Source: Acidobacteria bacterium UBA7540
Lineage (GTDB): Bacteria > Acidobacteriota > Terriglobia > UBA7540
Length of the DNA stretch: 41,335 nt
Assembly: GCA_002478145.1 (NCBI GenBank)
Contig: DLMI01000009.1
Span: forward strand, 1-41,335
Direction: 5' to 3'
The notes beneath the pieces are model-generated. The model did no database searches. It was not told where the DNA came from and worked only from the letters and a program-made list of their open reading frames with translations. The translations under genes were made by a program, and so were the position numbers. Shown here piece by piece: positions 24,354-33,849 of this stretch. Within the stretch, counting starts at the first letter, position 1. Every line of letters starts with the position of its first letter.

Positions 24354-26591
24354 TCACTCAAAGAGTACAAGCTGGCGGGCACAGCGAATCGGTTCGACCC
24401 TGGGGATGGAATAGAGGGTTGGCTCCTCGCTCGGCATAGTCTTCGGCCCGGAATAGTGGAAGCTATTCCGTTCTCGGAATAGCTTCCACACCGCGTCCGC
24501 ACTCTCCCCGATGCCCTTCTCCGTCACCAGTTCCCGCGCCATCGCCATCAGGATGTCATCACCTTCGTCGATCGCCTGCAGGCCGTCAGTTGCGAACTTC
24601 CCTTCCAACGCCAGCGAGACCAACAGCTTCTTCCCCATCAGCCTCAGACATGCTTCCTGCATGGTGCCGGTGTAGTAGAAGAACTTAACGTTGACGTTCG
24701 ACCACTGTCCAATCCTCCAGGAGCGCCGGCTGGCCTGCCGCAGGGTGTAGATGGAATAGCCGGTCTCGTAAAAGAAGATGTCCGGGAAAGACCACAGGTC
24801 GAGTCCCGTCTGAACCAGACGCGGGTGTGCGATCACGACCTGAACGCCCGCCCGAAGTTGCCTCTCGTACCAGGACTCACGCTGCTCCGGGGCAACCTCC
24901 GTGGTCAGCACCGCAACCCTGATCCCCTCTTTGGCCAATATCCTCTCCAAGCGCCGTGTCACGTCGCGCTTCTGCGTATGGACCGCGTAAACCTGCACCT
25001 TCCAGCCGCGCTCAAGCGAGGCTTTGACTTCCTCCACCAGCCGCCGCTCCTTGGTATAGACAAAGTCCTCATCCAGGTCACGCGTAGCTGCGATCAGGAA
25101 CGGCTCACGACGCTGGGTTTCGGGATTGAACTCACGCCCAATCAGGTCCCCGAAACCGAAAGGCCGGTCGGGATAAGCGAGGAGAGCATTCAAGGCGACG
25201 CTCGCGACCGACTGGTTGCCTCGATGCTCGCGCAGGGCCTTCTTGATGTCCTGTTCTAGGTCCTCGTAAGCCTTCTGCAAAGGCTGATCCATCTCCACGC
25301 TGACAACTTCTTCCTGGTAGGGAGGAAGAGCATCGGAGATATCTTCCAGCGACACAAAGGCACCAAGACTCATCAAGAAGCGGCCGAACAGCAGGGGTGA
25401 GGCTCCTGGCCGATGGCGGAGCCGGGTGGTGACGCGGGCCTCAGAACAGGCGTTGTCGGCCGGCTCAATCACCGTGATCTTCTCCAGCAGCCCATAGGTT
25501 TCGGTAAAGGCTCGAACACCGGCTTCCCCGTATTCAAAGCCTTCTTCTAGCATTCTGGGGGATTCAAGACGAAACAGAATGTTGAAGAGTTCGTCTGCGT
25601 AGCCCCCGAGCAGTGTGCCGGTGAGCACCGCAATCTGGCGGGCGGACGATGCCAGTGTGCCTAAAGCGTTCCCCTGGGCCGTATCCCCTCCCTTCAGCTC
25701 GTGAACTTCGTCAGCTATGGCGTAATCGAAGAACCCGTCCATGTACCGGCCGATGAAGTCGACGGGTGCAAAGCGTCGAATCTTCTTCCCATCTGCCTCC
25801 CAAAGCGCGCTGTAGAGCGGCCGGCGGGCATGGTTGGTTCCATCACCTTGACCGAGCGTTTCGCTGAGCTTCACCTTCTTGAAGTCCATCGCCAACAGCC
25901 GTTCGCCTTCTTTCCCGAGGTAGACCGGAGCCCCACTGTCAGGATTGACGACGCTGCCCTGATAACGCCCGCACCGGGCGACCTGGTAGGCGTGCTTCCA
26001 GAAATACCCGAGCTTGGCGCGATCCCGGCCGACCACGAACAGCGCCGGAGAAGAGCAAATGGAATCCCAACGCTTACGAGCCGAAGGTGAGGTCCTGCGC
26101 AGGCGCAACTCGCTCAAGCTAGTCCGCAATCCCTCGCGCAGGATGCGTTTGTTTCGCAGCTTGACTTCGTTCACGCCGTGGTGACTGTTGGAGTTGGTTG
26201 GGGTCCGTAGCCCGTCGACGATGAACACGCGAACACGCGGAAGCGTGAGGATCGCTTCTCGGCACCATTTCTCGACCAATTGCGGCGGAACCATCGCGAG
26301 AGCCGTAAAGGGCCGGTCCTCAGCGTGGGTTTGAACGGCACCCAGTGAGATCAGCGTCTTGCCTGTACCGCACTCCGCAATCACAGCACCCGCGCGGGCC
26401 TGCTGCCAACGTCGGACCAGACCCATGATGGCGAGGGTCTGGGCCGGGTAGGGCTTCCGCAGGAGCTTGCTGATCAGGGGTGACGGTGGGTCGTCGATGG
26501 AATGCAACGGCGGGTATGATTCAACGATCCTCTCACCCAGTTCCGACGAGCACATCCTGAGGTAATCACCGATCGACTCCGGTATGGGCAC
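24354..26591 (-). CDS. SNF2-like superfamily 2 helicase/ATPase, 745 aa
   Basis: The GTG at 26591 is chosen because AAAGGAGAAGACT stands before it; a TTG nine codons upstream lacks such a site. Motif I is AECGTGKT (72-79), motif II DEVH (294-297) and motif III LTGT (323-326). The C-terminal RecA domain has VQVYAVHTQKRDVTRRLERI, RLVQTGLDLW and motif VI QASRRSWRIGQ (619-629), the SNF2 signature. About 200 residues separate motifs I and II, including a variable insertion (GYFWKHAYQVARCGRYQGSV). It probably translocates on DNA in the replication or defence function of the integrative element. It is intact, unlike most neighbours. Confidence 0.87.
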   Translation of the reverse strand: MPIPESIGDYLRMCSSELGERIVESYPPLHSIDDPPSPLISKLLRKPYPAQTLAIMGLVRRWQQARAGAVIAECGTGKTLISLGAVQTHAEDRPFTALAMVPPQLVEKWCREAILTLPRVRVFIVDGLRTPTNSNSHHGVNEVKLRNKRILREGLRTSLSELRLRRTSPSARKRWDSICSSPALFVVGRDRAKLGYFWKHAYQVARCGRYQGSVVNPDSGAPVYLGKEGERLLAMDFKKVKLSETLGQGDGTNHARRPLYSALWEADGKKIRRFAPVDFIGRYMDGFFDYAIADEVHELKGGDTAQGNALGTLASSARQIAVLTGTLLGGYADELFNILFRLESPRMLEEGFEYGEAGVRAFTETYGLLEKITVIEPADNACSEARVTTRLRHRPGASPLLFGRFLMSLGAFVSLEDISDALPPYQEEVVSVEMDQPLQKAYEDLEQDIKKALREHRGNQSVASVALNALLAYPDRPFGFGDLIGREFNPETQRREPFLIAATRDLDEDFVYTKERRLVEEVKASLERGWKVQVYAVHTQKRDVTRRLERILAKEGIRVAVLTTEVAPEQRESWYERQLRAGVQVVIAHPRLVQTGLDLWSFPDIFFYETGYSIYTLRQASRRSWRIGQWSNVNVKFFYYTGTMQEACLRLMGKKLLVSLALEGKFATDGLQAIDEGDDILMAMARELVTEKGIGESADAVWKLFRERNSFHYSGPKTMPSEEPTLYSIPRVEPIRCARQLVLFE

Positions 26592-26671
26592 AGTCTTCTC
26601 CTTTCGCTTTGAGTGCAACGAGTAAATGCGATTCGTGTGGCGCCGGACCCGCGCGAACAGGTGGGTGATTC

Positions 26672-27893
26672 TTGGTGGGTCAGACGTGGGTGGTCAAAGC
26701 GCCGGTACCCTTGAACGGCAGAAACTATACCGACCTGATTGAGCTGGTTCCGGGGTCGGTGTCCGGCGGGGTCTTTTTCGGTACGGCGGGCGGTCATAAC
26801 TACAACGTGAGCGGCATGACTTACACGCAGAACAGTTATTTGCTCGACGGGATGAATGCCAACGAGGAGTTTTTCAAGCAATTCGGGATTCAACCCTCGA
26901 TCGACGCCATCCAGGAATTCAAGGTCCAAACCAACGTTACCTCCGCAGAGTATGCAGCAATGGAACCTGGCCGTACAGCGTCAGTTCGCGAGTGATTTGA
27001 TGCTGGAAGTCGATTATGTCGGGAACGAGGGGACAAAAATGCCGTTGTGGTGGAGTCCGAACATCGCCCTTCCAGGCCCTGGCCCGGTCCAACCTCGTCT
27101 GCGTTGGCCCCAATGGCAAAGTAGTTTCACGGACTTTAGCAACGCCACGTCCAACAATTACAGCGGCTTGCAAGCCAGACTGGAGAAAAGGTTTTCCCAC
27201 GGGGTCCAATTCCTCGCCACCTATGCCTGGGGACATACCCTGGGTGTGGCGGGTCAAAGTGGTCTCGATGGCGCTCCAATGAATTCGCGGGACTTTGCCC
27301 AGGACTACGGTGACGCGAATATTGATATCCGCCAGATTTTCACTGCGAGCTACATCTATCAGTTGCCCTTCGGACGTGGCCAACGCTTTCTTTCTAGTCC
27401 CAACGGCATCGTGAACCAGGTAATCGGAGGTTGGGAACTAACGGGGATCACCCGCTACAACAGTGGCAGTCCCTACACGGTGGGTATCGGCATTGACCAA
27501 GCGAACGTCGGGACGACCAATCAACGACCCTCTGCCGTCCCGGGCGTACCCGTGTTTCTTTCCACAACCAACAAAATAAATTCAGGGCTCAATCCGGCCG
27601 CCTTTGCGATGCCAGCCCTGTATACTTGGGGCACCCTGGGACGGAACACGTTAAGGACTCCAGGCTACTCGAACTGGGACATAGGCCTGTTCAAGAACTT
27701 CCCGTTGCACGGCGAGAAGGAGACGCTCCAGTTCCGAACCGAATTCTTCAACGCCTTCAACAACGTAAGCATGGGGGGGCCGAACTCGACTTATTGCCAG
27801 CCTCTTCCGGCTTGCAATGCCCAGTTCGGGCTCATTAGTGGCACCCAGAGCACCCCGCGCGAGATCCAGTTCGCACTGAAGTTACTTTTCTAA
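26672..27893 (+). pseudogene. TonB-dependent Oar-like receptor, 5'-truncated and internally deleted
   Basis: The first part carries the plug-domain signature (PLNGRNYTDLIELVPGS, YNVSGMTYTQNSYLLDGMNA, IDAIQEFKVQTN). At about 26948-26953 the sequence jumps, with a frame change, to the C-terminal barrel (QQWNLAVQRQFASDLMLEVD, YVGNEGTKMP, LQARLEKRFSHGVQFLATYA). It ends normally with FRTEFFNAFNN and the terminal aromatic LKLLF. Several hundred residues are missing between these parts. The 5' half ends near 26660, beside the helicase promoter region. Confidence 0.85.
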
Positions 27894-27918
27894 ACGGGCG
27901 CGCAGCCCGCCCCTTCGC

Positions 27919-29340
27919 AGTCTGTGTGGCAACTTGGGGATCAGGTCGCATAAGAATTCATTTTGGCGGCGCTGAGGTTGTGCAGGGGTTGTTTCGAGTG
28001 TCTGTGCCGGTCACTTGGACCGGCTTTTTGCGCTCCACCTCGGGTTAGCCCGAGAGTCTTTCCTCGACCTGCGTTTTTTGGAGCAGTGCTGTGCGCCACA
28101 TTCGGGTCAAATTGAACGCCGTCGCTGCCAGGGTGACTTCCACCGCCACCTTCGCCAAGCCGCGCATCCGAAAACGTCGCAGGTCGCGTTGTTGTTTGAG
28201 CACCCCAAACACCGGTTCGATGATGGCCTTGCGGCGTCGATAGACGGCTTGCCCGGGGGGCCTGCGCAGTTTCTGCACCATGCGTTGATGCTCGGGCTTT
28301 CGCCAGCGCCGTCGCCGCCCACCACGCCCCAGGTTCAATTCCCGCGCCTCGTAGGGGTCGGGCACGTAGCCGTCGATGCCGCGCGTCTCCAGTCCCACCA
28401 GGTTCTCGTCCGAGTACAAGCCGCTATCCCCGCTCACCCGCTCGGGCCACTCCCCGCAGCGTTCCATCGCCCCATCCACAACCGGCAGGAGCAGTTCATT
28501 ATCGCTGCTCTCTTGTCCCACTCGCTGCTCCACAATGAGATGATCTTCTGTGACCGCCATCGCCACCGTATAGCCCAGCGTGAAACCGCGCCCTTGCTTC
28601 AAAAAGCGACTGTCCGGGTCGGTGCGCGAAACCTGCTTGAGCCCCGTCTTCTTCAAGACCTGCAGCCGGCGGGGGATTTCTTCCAGACGCTCTTCCAGAG
28701 CCTGCACATGTTGCGCCGCCACTTGCGTCCCCGGCGTTTCATTCGGATCCCTGGCGTCGCAGGCCTGCTGCCAGTGGCGAATCTGCCGGCGGATCTTCGC
28801 CCGTTCCGCCCGCAACTTCTTCACCGAATCCACCCGATGCCGCGAAGCGTTTGCCCCTACCCGCGTGGTGTCGATGGCCACGTGCCCCAGCTTCCCCATC
28901 CCCAGTCGCCGCGCCCCTTCCACCACCTGCGTGAACACGTCGTTCAGCGCTCGGCGGTGCCGCCGCCGAAAGTCGTTCAACGTCCAGTAATCTGGCTCCG
29001 CTCCCCCCGCCAGATACCGAAACGCCAAGTCCTCGCGCACCCGCTCCTCCAAACGATGCGACGAGGTCATCCCTAACGCGTAGGCGTACAACCACACCTT
29101 CACCATCAGCGCCGGAGCATACGCCCCCCGCCCTTCCTCGACGTAGTCCTCTTCCAAACCGCTCAAGTCTAATTGCTCCACTACCCGGTGGATGAAAAAG
29201 CAGAGATGGTTCTCTCCCAACACATCCTTCACGCTCGGCGGCAGCAAATACGCCTGCTCGGGGTTGTAAGGCAGAAATCTCATCGCGACCCTCCTGCCCT
29301 CATCTCATGCAACTCAACTGCCAGAGTTTTCACACAGACT
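27919..29340 (-). mobile_element. IS1182-family insertion sequence
   Basis: The element is bounded by imperfect terminal inverted repeats. The left end reads AGTCTGTGTGGCAACT. The right end, read inward on the opposite strand, is AGTCTGTGTGAAAACT. It encloses one complete transposase gene. Its right end directly abuts the stop codon of the ISNCY transposase remnant, suggesting insertion at the edge of that element. Confidence 0.7.
28045..29283 (-). CDS. IS1182-family DDE transposase, 412 aa
   Basis: This transposase belongs to the DDE group. The N-terminal DUF772-like part (YLLPPSVKDVLGENHLCFFI, LMVKVWLYAYALGMTSSHRL, DYWTLNDFRRRH) is followed by the catalytic region. Acidic residues are visible in VAIDTTRVGANAS, VSGDSGLYSDEN and AIIEPVFGVLKQQRDLRRFR (YRRRKAIIEP box). 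The frame is uninterrupted, and the ATG has AGGAGGGTCGCG in front. It is likely active or only recently inactive. Confidence 0.9.
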   Translation of the reverse strand: MRFLPYNPEQAYLLPPSVKDVLGENHLCFFIHRVVEQLDLSGLEEDYVEEGRGAYAPALMVKVWLYAYALGMTSSHRLEERVREDLAFRYLAGGAEPDYWTLNDFRRRHRRALNDVFTQVVEGARRLGMGKLGHVAIDTTRVGANASRHRVDSVKKLRAERAKIRRQIRHWQQACDARDPNETPGTQVAAQHVQALEERLEEIPRRLQVLKKTGLKQVSRTDPDSRFLKQGRGFTLGYTVAMAVTEDHLIVEQRVGQESSDNELLLPVVDGAMERCGEWPERVSGDSGLYSDENLVGLETRGIDGYVPDPYEARELNLGRGGRRRRWRKPEHQRMVQKLRRPPGQAVYRRRKAIIEPVFGVLKQQRDLRRFRMRGLAKVAVEVTLAATAFNLTRMWRTALLQKTQVEERLSG

Positions 29341-29341
29341 C

Positions 29342-30649
29342 TTAGGGCGAAGCGGAAGGCGAGGCCCACGTCGAGGCCGCGCCGCCGGGACCCCGCCAAG
29401 CCCCGGCTGCTACAGGCGCTAGGGCTCTAGGCCCTGGCCGGACGCCCTCTTCGGCAGCCCGCCTGCGGCCCCCGGGAGTCTTCCGGGCCGGTCCCGGCGG
29501 CTCACCCTGCGCCGTGTAGCGCCCCACCACGTGCGGCCCGTAGACGATACTCACGCCTCCCTCCAGGTGCTCGCCGATGGTCACGCGACAGCCCGCCAGC
29601 GTGCCTCGCCAGGGCGTCCGTTCAATCTGCCACGTCCGATCTCCCAGCCGCACCGTGTTGTCCTTGGCCACCGCCCGCTCGTGCTGCAGGGAAAAGATGC
29701 GGTCCAGGTCCTGCCCGCGCACCGGGACAAAGGCGTTTCCGGGCTGCGCAGCCGGCACGCTGAACTTCCGGTTCATCTCCCCGATGTAGTGCTGGCGCAG
29801 AAATCGGTTGGCTTCCTCCCGAGTGCCGATCCCCGCCAGGCGCAGCTCTTGCGGCAGCCGCCCTTGCCAAGTCCCAAATCGCCGCTCGCTGCGACCCCGC
29901 GGCTGCGGCGAGTAGGCCGGAATCATCTCGATCCCCAGTTCCTTCAGGGCTCGTCCCACCTGCGTCAGCCGCTCGCGACTGACCGGCCCACCCGGTGTGG
30001 GCGTCTCAAAAAAGTGGCTCGCCCGATCGCTGTAGAGCGCGCAGAACCGCCCCTTTCCCTCGACCACGGCGCGCAGCGCCCTCATCACCGTGCGCGTCGA
30101 TTCCTCCTCCACTAACTGCGCGTAATAGGTCTCGCTGGTGGCGTCGTCGACCACCTCGATCAGGTCATACCAGCGCTGGTCCTGAAACCACTGATGCCGA
30201 CTGCCATCCAGGTGGAGCAGCATCCCGGGCATCGGCCGACGCTCGCGCCGCTTGCGGTGCACCCCCCGCTTCCTCCCCTTCTTGACGAGCCCCGCGCCTT
30301 GCAGCGCCAGCTTCACCCAGGTGTAGCTGAGCTCGATGCCGTGCCCCTCCCGCAGCTTCTCGTGAAAGTGCCGCACGTTCAGGTCTGCGTACTTCTCCCC
30401 TTAGAGCTGCAGCACCTCCTCGGCCATCTTCAGCGGCACACGCTTCGGACTGGGCTGCCCCCGGCGCCGGTCGAACAGCCCGTCGTACCCATGCTCCTGG
30501 TAGCGCTGCTTCCACCGTCGCATGCTGCGGTCCGAGATCCCGATGATCTCCGCCGCCTGCCACCAAGTGAGCTCCTTCGCCATCGCCCGCAAAATCACCT
30601 CTTGGACTTTCATCGCCCGCTCCCAGGCGGTCGTTAAGTATTCTGGCAT
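29342..30649 (-). pseudogene. ISNCY-family transposase with an in-frame stop codon
   Basis: The N-terminal part starts MPEYLTTAWERAMKVQEVIL or at the internal MKVQEVIL and has a helix-turn-helix (TWWQAAEIIGISDRSMRRWK). At 30401-30403 a TAA interrupts the frame (EEVLQL-stop-GEKYADL) at a place where relatives usually have tyrosine or another residue. The same frame then continues with the rve/DDE core: LLHLDGSRHQW, CALYSDRASHF, RSERRFGTWQGRLP. The C-terminal arginine/proline-rich tail ends at the IS1182 inverted repeat. The element's own right end is near 30740 (GTTAGCATATGAAATGTCGG on the minus strand). Confidence 0.8.
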
Positions 30650-30916
30650 CCTGCCTCCTACCTTCAGGATGCCGCAACTCCCAACCGCCTCCAGCGGACA
30701 GATCACGTGCTAATTGAACCCGACATTTCATATGCTAACGACAAGATGTGAGGCATACCTTGAGCCCCGACGGACAACCTGATAACATGCCGCAGCAGAC
30801 CGCGCCAAGGTCGGCTTGACCGGGGCGCTGGACTTGTGGCAAGGAAGATTTCCCACGACGCTGGGCAACGCTCATCCGGTGAGCAAAGGCCCCGCGCAAT
30901 GCACTGGAGGCTCGAC

Positions 30917-33661
30917 ATGAAGATGAAGACCATGACACGCAGGAACTTCGTAAAGGTTAGCTTGGTTGGTGGCGGCGGTGCGGCACTGCTTGCGCCTGTC
31001 GGCGGTTTGTTGGCCAAGGCAACTGAGAGCAGCGGGGGTATATGTGTCACGCTCTGCAACCACTGGAGCTACACTGGGATTGGCTGGCAGTTGGGCATCG
31101 AGTCGTGCGTGCTGTCGGCGACCGACGCGATGGAAATGGCCGATCGAGCGCCGCACGTCAAGACCTGCCTCGAACTGGACGCGCTCGCCTATAAGTTGAT
31201 GGCCGAAAAATTCCCGGAGGTCGCTGCCAGGCTGAAGAAGTACCTTGCCGCCGATAAAGTCGAAGTGATCGGAGGCACTTATGGGCAGCCGTTAGGGACG
31301 ATGTTCAGTGGGGAATCGAACATCCGTCAGCTTGTGCACGGGCGGGAAACCATTCGCAAGGCGCTGGACTATGAGGTGGCGACCTTTCTCGATGAGGAAG
31401 AATTCTCTCATCCGCAGATCCCGCAGATCGCACTGGCAGCGGGCTACCGCTATGCCAGCCTGGCGCAAGTGGACACTTGGGGCCGTGCGGGAATACCTTA
31501 CTTGGAAGTCAACGCGTTCAAGTGGAAAGGGATGGACGGCAGCGAGATTCTGAGCACACCCAAAAACTCGCTTTTCGGTTATTCTCCAGACCTGAAGCAA
31601 CTGGCAACCTCGGAGGCCTTCAAGAAACTGCAAGCGCTGGGCAAGCCCCTCATTTTCACCTGGGAAGAGTTCGGATGGGAACCACCCGATGAGCCCGCCT
31701 ACCTGAAGACTCCCGAGAAGTACCAAAAGTTTGCCGAGGAATCTGCGGTCGAGTTCGTCACCTTGAAGGATTACCTCGACGAATACGGGAGTAGTGGCAA
31801 GCAGTCCATCTACCTGAACATGGACGCCTGGACCAAGCTGCTGACCTGGGGATTGGGCGGCGACCAATTGCGAGTCATGGACCGCAAGGTGGAAGGGACG
31901 TTGTTGGCGGCGGAGCGCTTCGATGCCATTGCCGCCAGCTTGGGCGCGAAAGACAAGGCGCGGTCGTTGGAGCAGGCCTGGAAACACTTGCTGACCTCGC
32001 AGAGCCACGACGTGGGGCTCTGCGAGTCCTCGCGCTGGCAAGGGGACCGGATGGCGCCGCTGGATCGCCTCGAGGACTACCACAACTTCACCTGGGGCGC
32101 GATCGGCTACATGCATCTGGACGCCGCCCAGAAGCAAGGGCAGGAAGCGCTGGACGCCTCACTCGGCCAGGTGGTTAATCACATCGGTTCAGAGGCGGGA
32201 AAGCACGGCCAACTCGCGGTTACGGTGTTTAATCCCTGCGCCTGGGAGCGGACCGACCTGGCCACCACGGGGCGCATCTATCCGATTCGCGAGAAAGCCA
32301 AGGACATCGTGGTGAAAGACCGTTCGGGTCGCGTGGTGCCTTCCCAGATCATCAAGAGTGACAAGGACAAACAGGGAAATTTGGTGGTTGCCGACTTGGC
32401 CTTCCTGGTCGAGAAAGTGCCGAGCGTGGGGTATGACACCTACTACCTGGAACTCACCCCCGGAACCGCCAATCCCGCCGCCACAGATTTGCGTATTGAT
32501 GAACAGCAACTGGAGCTCGAGAACGAATACTTGAAAGTCAAACTGAGCTCGAAGCACGGGGCCATCGTCAGCTTGTTGGACAAACGGACGGGGCGGGAAA
32601 TGCTGGACGCGGCGAAGAGTGCCTTCCCGGTGTTTAAAGGCAGACCTAATCAGGACTACTGCCTGCGGAGCGTTTTCATCCAGGAGAAGTATCACCGGCA
32701 AGGGTTAGCGATCCCAGCGCTGTTTGACAGTTCAACGTCGGAAGCCGTTTATGAGGGTACGGAGAAGATAACAGCCGCGTCTGGGGAAGGGGATTTTCGC
32801 ACCATTGTGAAATCCGCGATTCGCTGGATTGAGAAGGGTCCTCTGCGCGCCACCGTCAAGACGGGCCACCAATGGCCACTGCTGAAATTTGAGACTTACG
32901 TCACCCTTTGCGCGGGATTGCCCTGGGTGGAAGTCACCAGCCGGGTGCTGGCGGAAATCCCGCCGGCTCCCGACGCGCTGGGCCCCGACGATCGCTTCCC
33001 CGCCGAAATCAAGCAGGGTTACTGGCTGACCTTCGCGCCGGGCTTTCAACCGGCTTCGGTGGTGCGCGATTTTCCCCTGGGCATTGAACCCACGGAGCGT
33101 CAGAACTTCCAAGCCCGCACCTTCGTTGATCTGGCGGGAAAGGATGCCGGGCTGCTGGTGTTGCACCCCGGAACCCAGTACTTCAAGCGCGACAGCGACG
33201 GGGTGTTTTCAAACCTGGTCATGCGGGAGTGGGAGTCGTACTTTACCGGCGAGTACGGCTGGCCTCGCTACTCGGAGTACCACCACGCCTTGCTGCCCCA
33301 CGGGGGAAACATCACGAATGCCGAGCGGGTGCGGGCGGCGGAGGGGTTCAGCCAGAAGCTCGTCACGGTGGTGGGCCAGCCGCAAAGCGGAAGCCTGCCG
33401 CAGCGCAAGGGCTTCATCACCGTGAGGCCCGAAAGCGCCCATCTGATGGTTTTGCGCACGAAGGAGCGCCAGGGGTTCGAGCTCCGATTCGTGGAGGTTG
33501 AGGGCAAGAAAGGGTACGCTTCCGTCGAGTTGGCCGTTCCGATGACCAGGGCGTCGGAAACCAACCTTCTGGGTAAGAAGGTGGCGGAAGCCTCTTCAAG
33601 CGCTGGCAAGCTGAACTTCGAGCTTCAGCCTTGGCGGCTCCGGACCTTCGAGGTTATTTGA
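30917..33661 (+). CDS. Tat-exported GH38-like (alpha-mannosidase family) protein, 914 aa
   Basis: A twin-arginine signal (MTRRNFVKVSLVGGGGAALL) directs export. The GH38 barrel is recognisable by EVIGGTYGQP, the region FLDEEEFSHPQIPQIALAAG, where D159 aligns with the usual nucleophile, and SQSHDVGLCES. The central helical domain and C-terminal beta-sandwich domains are also present (AVTVFNPCAWERTDLA; LELENEYLKVKLSSKHGAIV). Active members hydrolyse alpha-mannosides with a zinc ion. The zinc signature HSHWD is replaced here by CNHWS (47-51), so activity or metal binding may differ. The ATG at 30917 has CTGGAGG upstream. It precedes a sugar-catabolic gene run on the same strand. Confidence 0.8.
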   Translation: MKMKTMTRRNFVKVSLVGGGGAALLAPVGGLLAKATESSGGICVTLCNHWSYTGIGWQLGIESCVLSATDAMEMADRAPHVKTCLELDALAYKLMAEKFPEVAARLKKYLAADKVEVIGGTYGQPLGTMFSGESNIRQLVHGRETIRKALDYEVATFLDEEEFSHPQIPQIALAAGYRYASLAQVDTWGRAGIPYLEVNAFKWKGMDGSEILSTPKNSLFGYSPDLKQLATSEAFKKLQALGKPLIFTWEEFGWEPPDEPAYLKTPEKYQKFAEESAVEFVTLKDYLDEYGSSGKQSIYLNMDAWTKLLTWGLGGDQLRVMDRKVEGTLLAAERFDAIAASLGAKDKARSLEQAWKHLLTSQSHDVGLCESSRWQGDRMAPLDRLEDYHNFTWGAIGYMHLDAAQKQGQEALDASLGQVVNHIGSEAGKHGQLAVTVFNPCAWERTDLATTGRIYPIREKAKDIVVKDRSGRVVPSQIIKSDKDKQGNLVVADLAFLVEKVPSVGYDTYYLELTPGTANPAATDLRIDEQQLELENEYLKVKLSSKHGAIVSLLDKRTGREMLDAAKSAFPVFKGRPNQDYCLRSVFIQEKYHRQGLAIPALFDSSTSEAVYEGTEKITAASGEGDFRTIVKSAIRWIEKGPLRATVKTGHQWPLLKFETYVTLCAGLPWVEVTSRVLAEIPPAPDALGPDDRFPAEIKQGYWLTFAPGFQPASVVRDFPLGIEPTERQNFQARTFVDLAGKDAGLLVLHPGTQYFKRDSDGVFSNLVMREWESYFTGEYGWPRYSEYHHALLPHGGNITNAERVRAAEGFSQKLVTVVGQPQSGSLPQRKGFITVRPESAHLMVLRTKERQGFELRFVEVEGKKGYASVELAVPMTRASETNLLGKKVAEASSSAGKLNFELQPWRLRTFEVI

Positions 33662-33849
33662 ATCTGGCGAAGCTGCCTCCCCCAGGTCTGCTCAAAGCGG
33701 CGAGAGCTGCCGTAGGTCGCCAGGTTCAACTAAGTCACCTGGGGTCGATTGACAAGTTGGCCGAACGGTCCGCAACGGGAATGCCGGGCCACGATGTCAA
33801 TATCTCCTGAGGAAAGCATAGGGGACTCATAGTAGAAAGGGAGGTGAGC

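Noticed and set aside
28015..29076. Plus-strand open frames of up to 353 codons opposite the IS1182 transposase
   Set aside because: They are antisense shadows of a clear transposase in GC-rich DNA, without domains or ribosome-binding sites.
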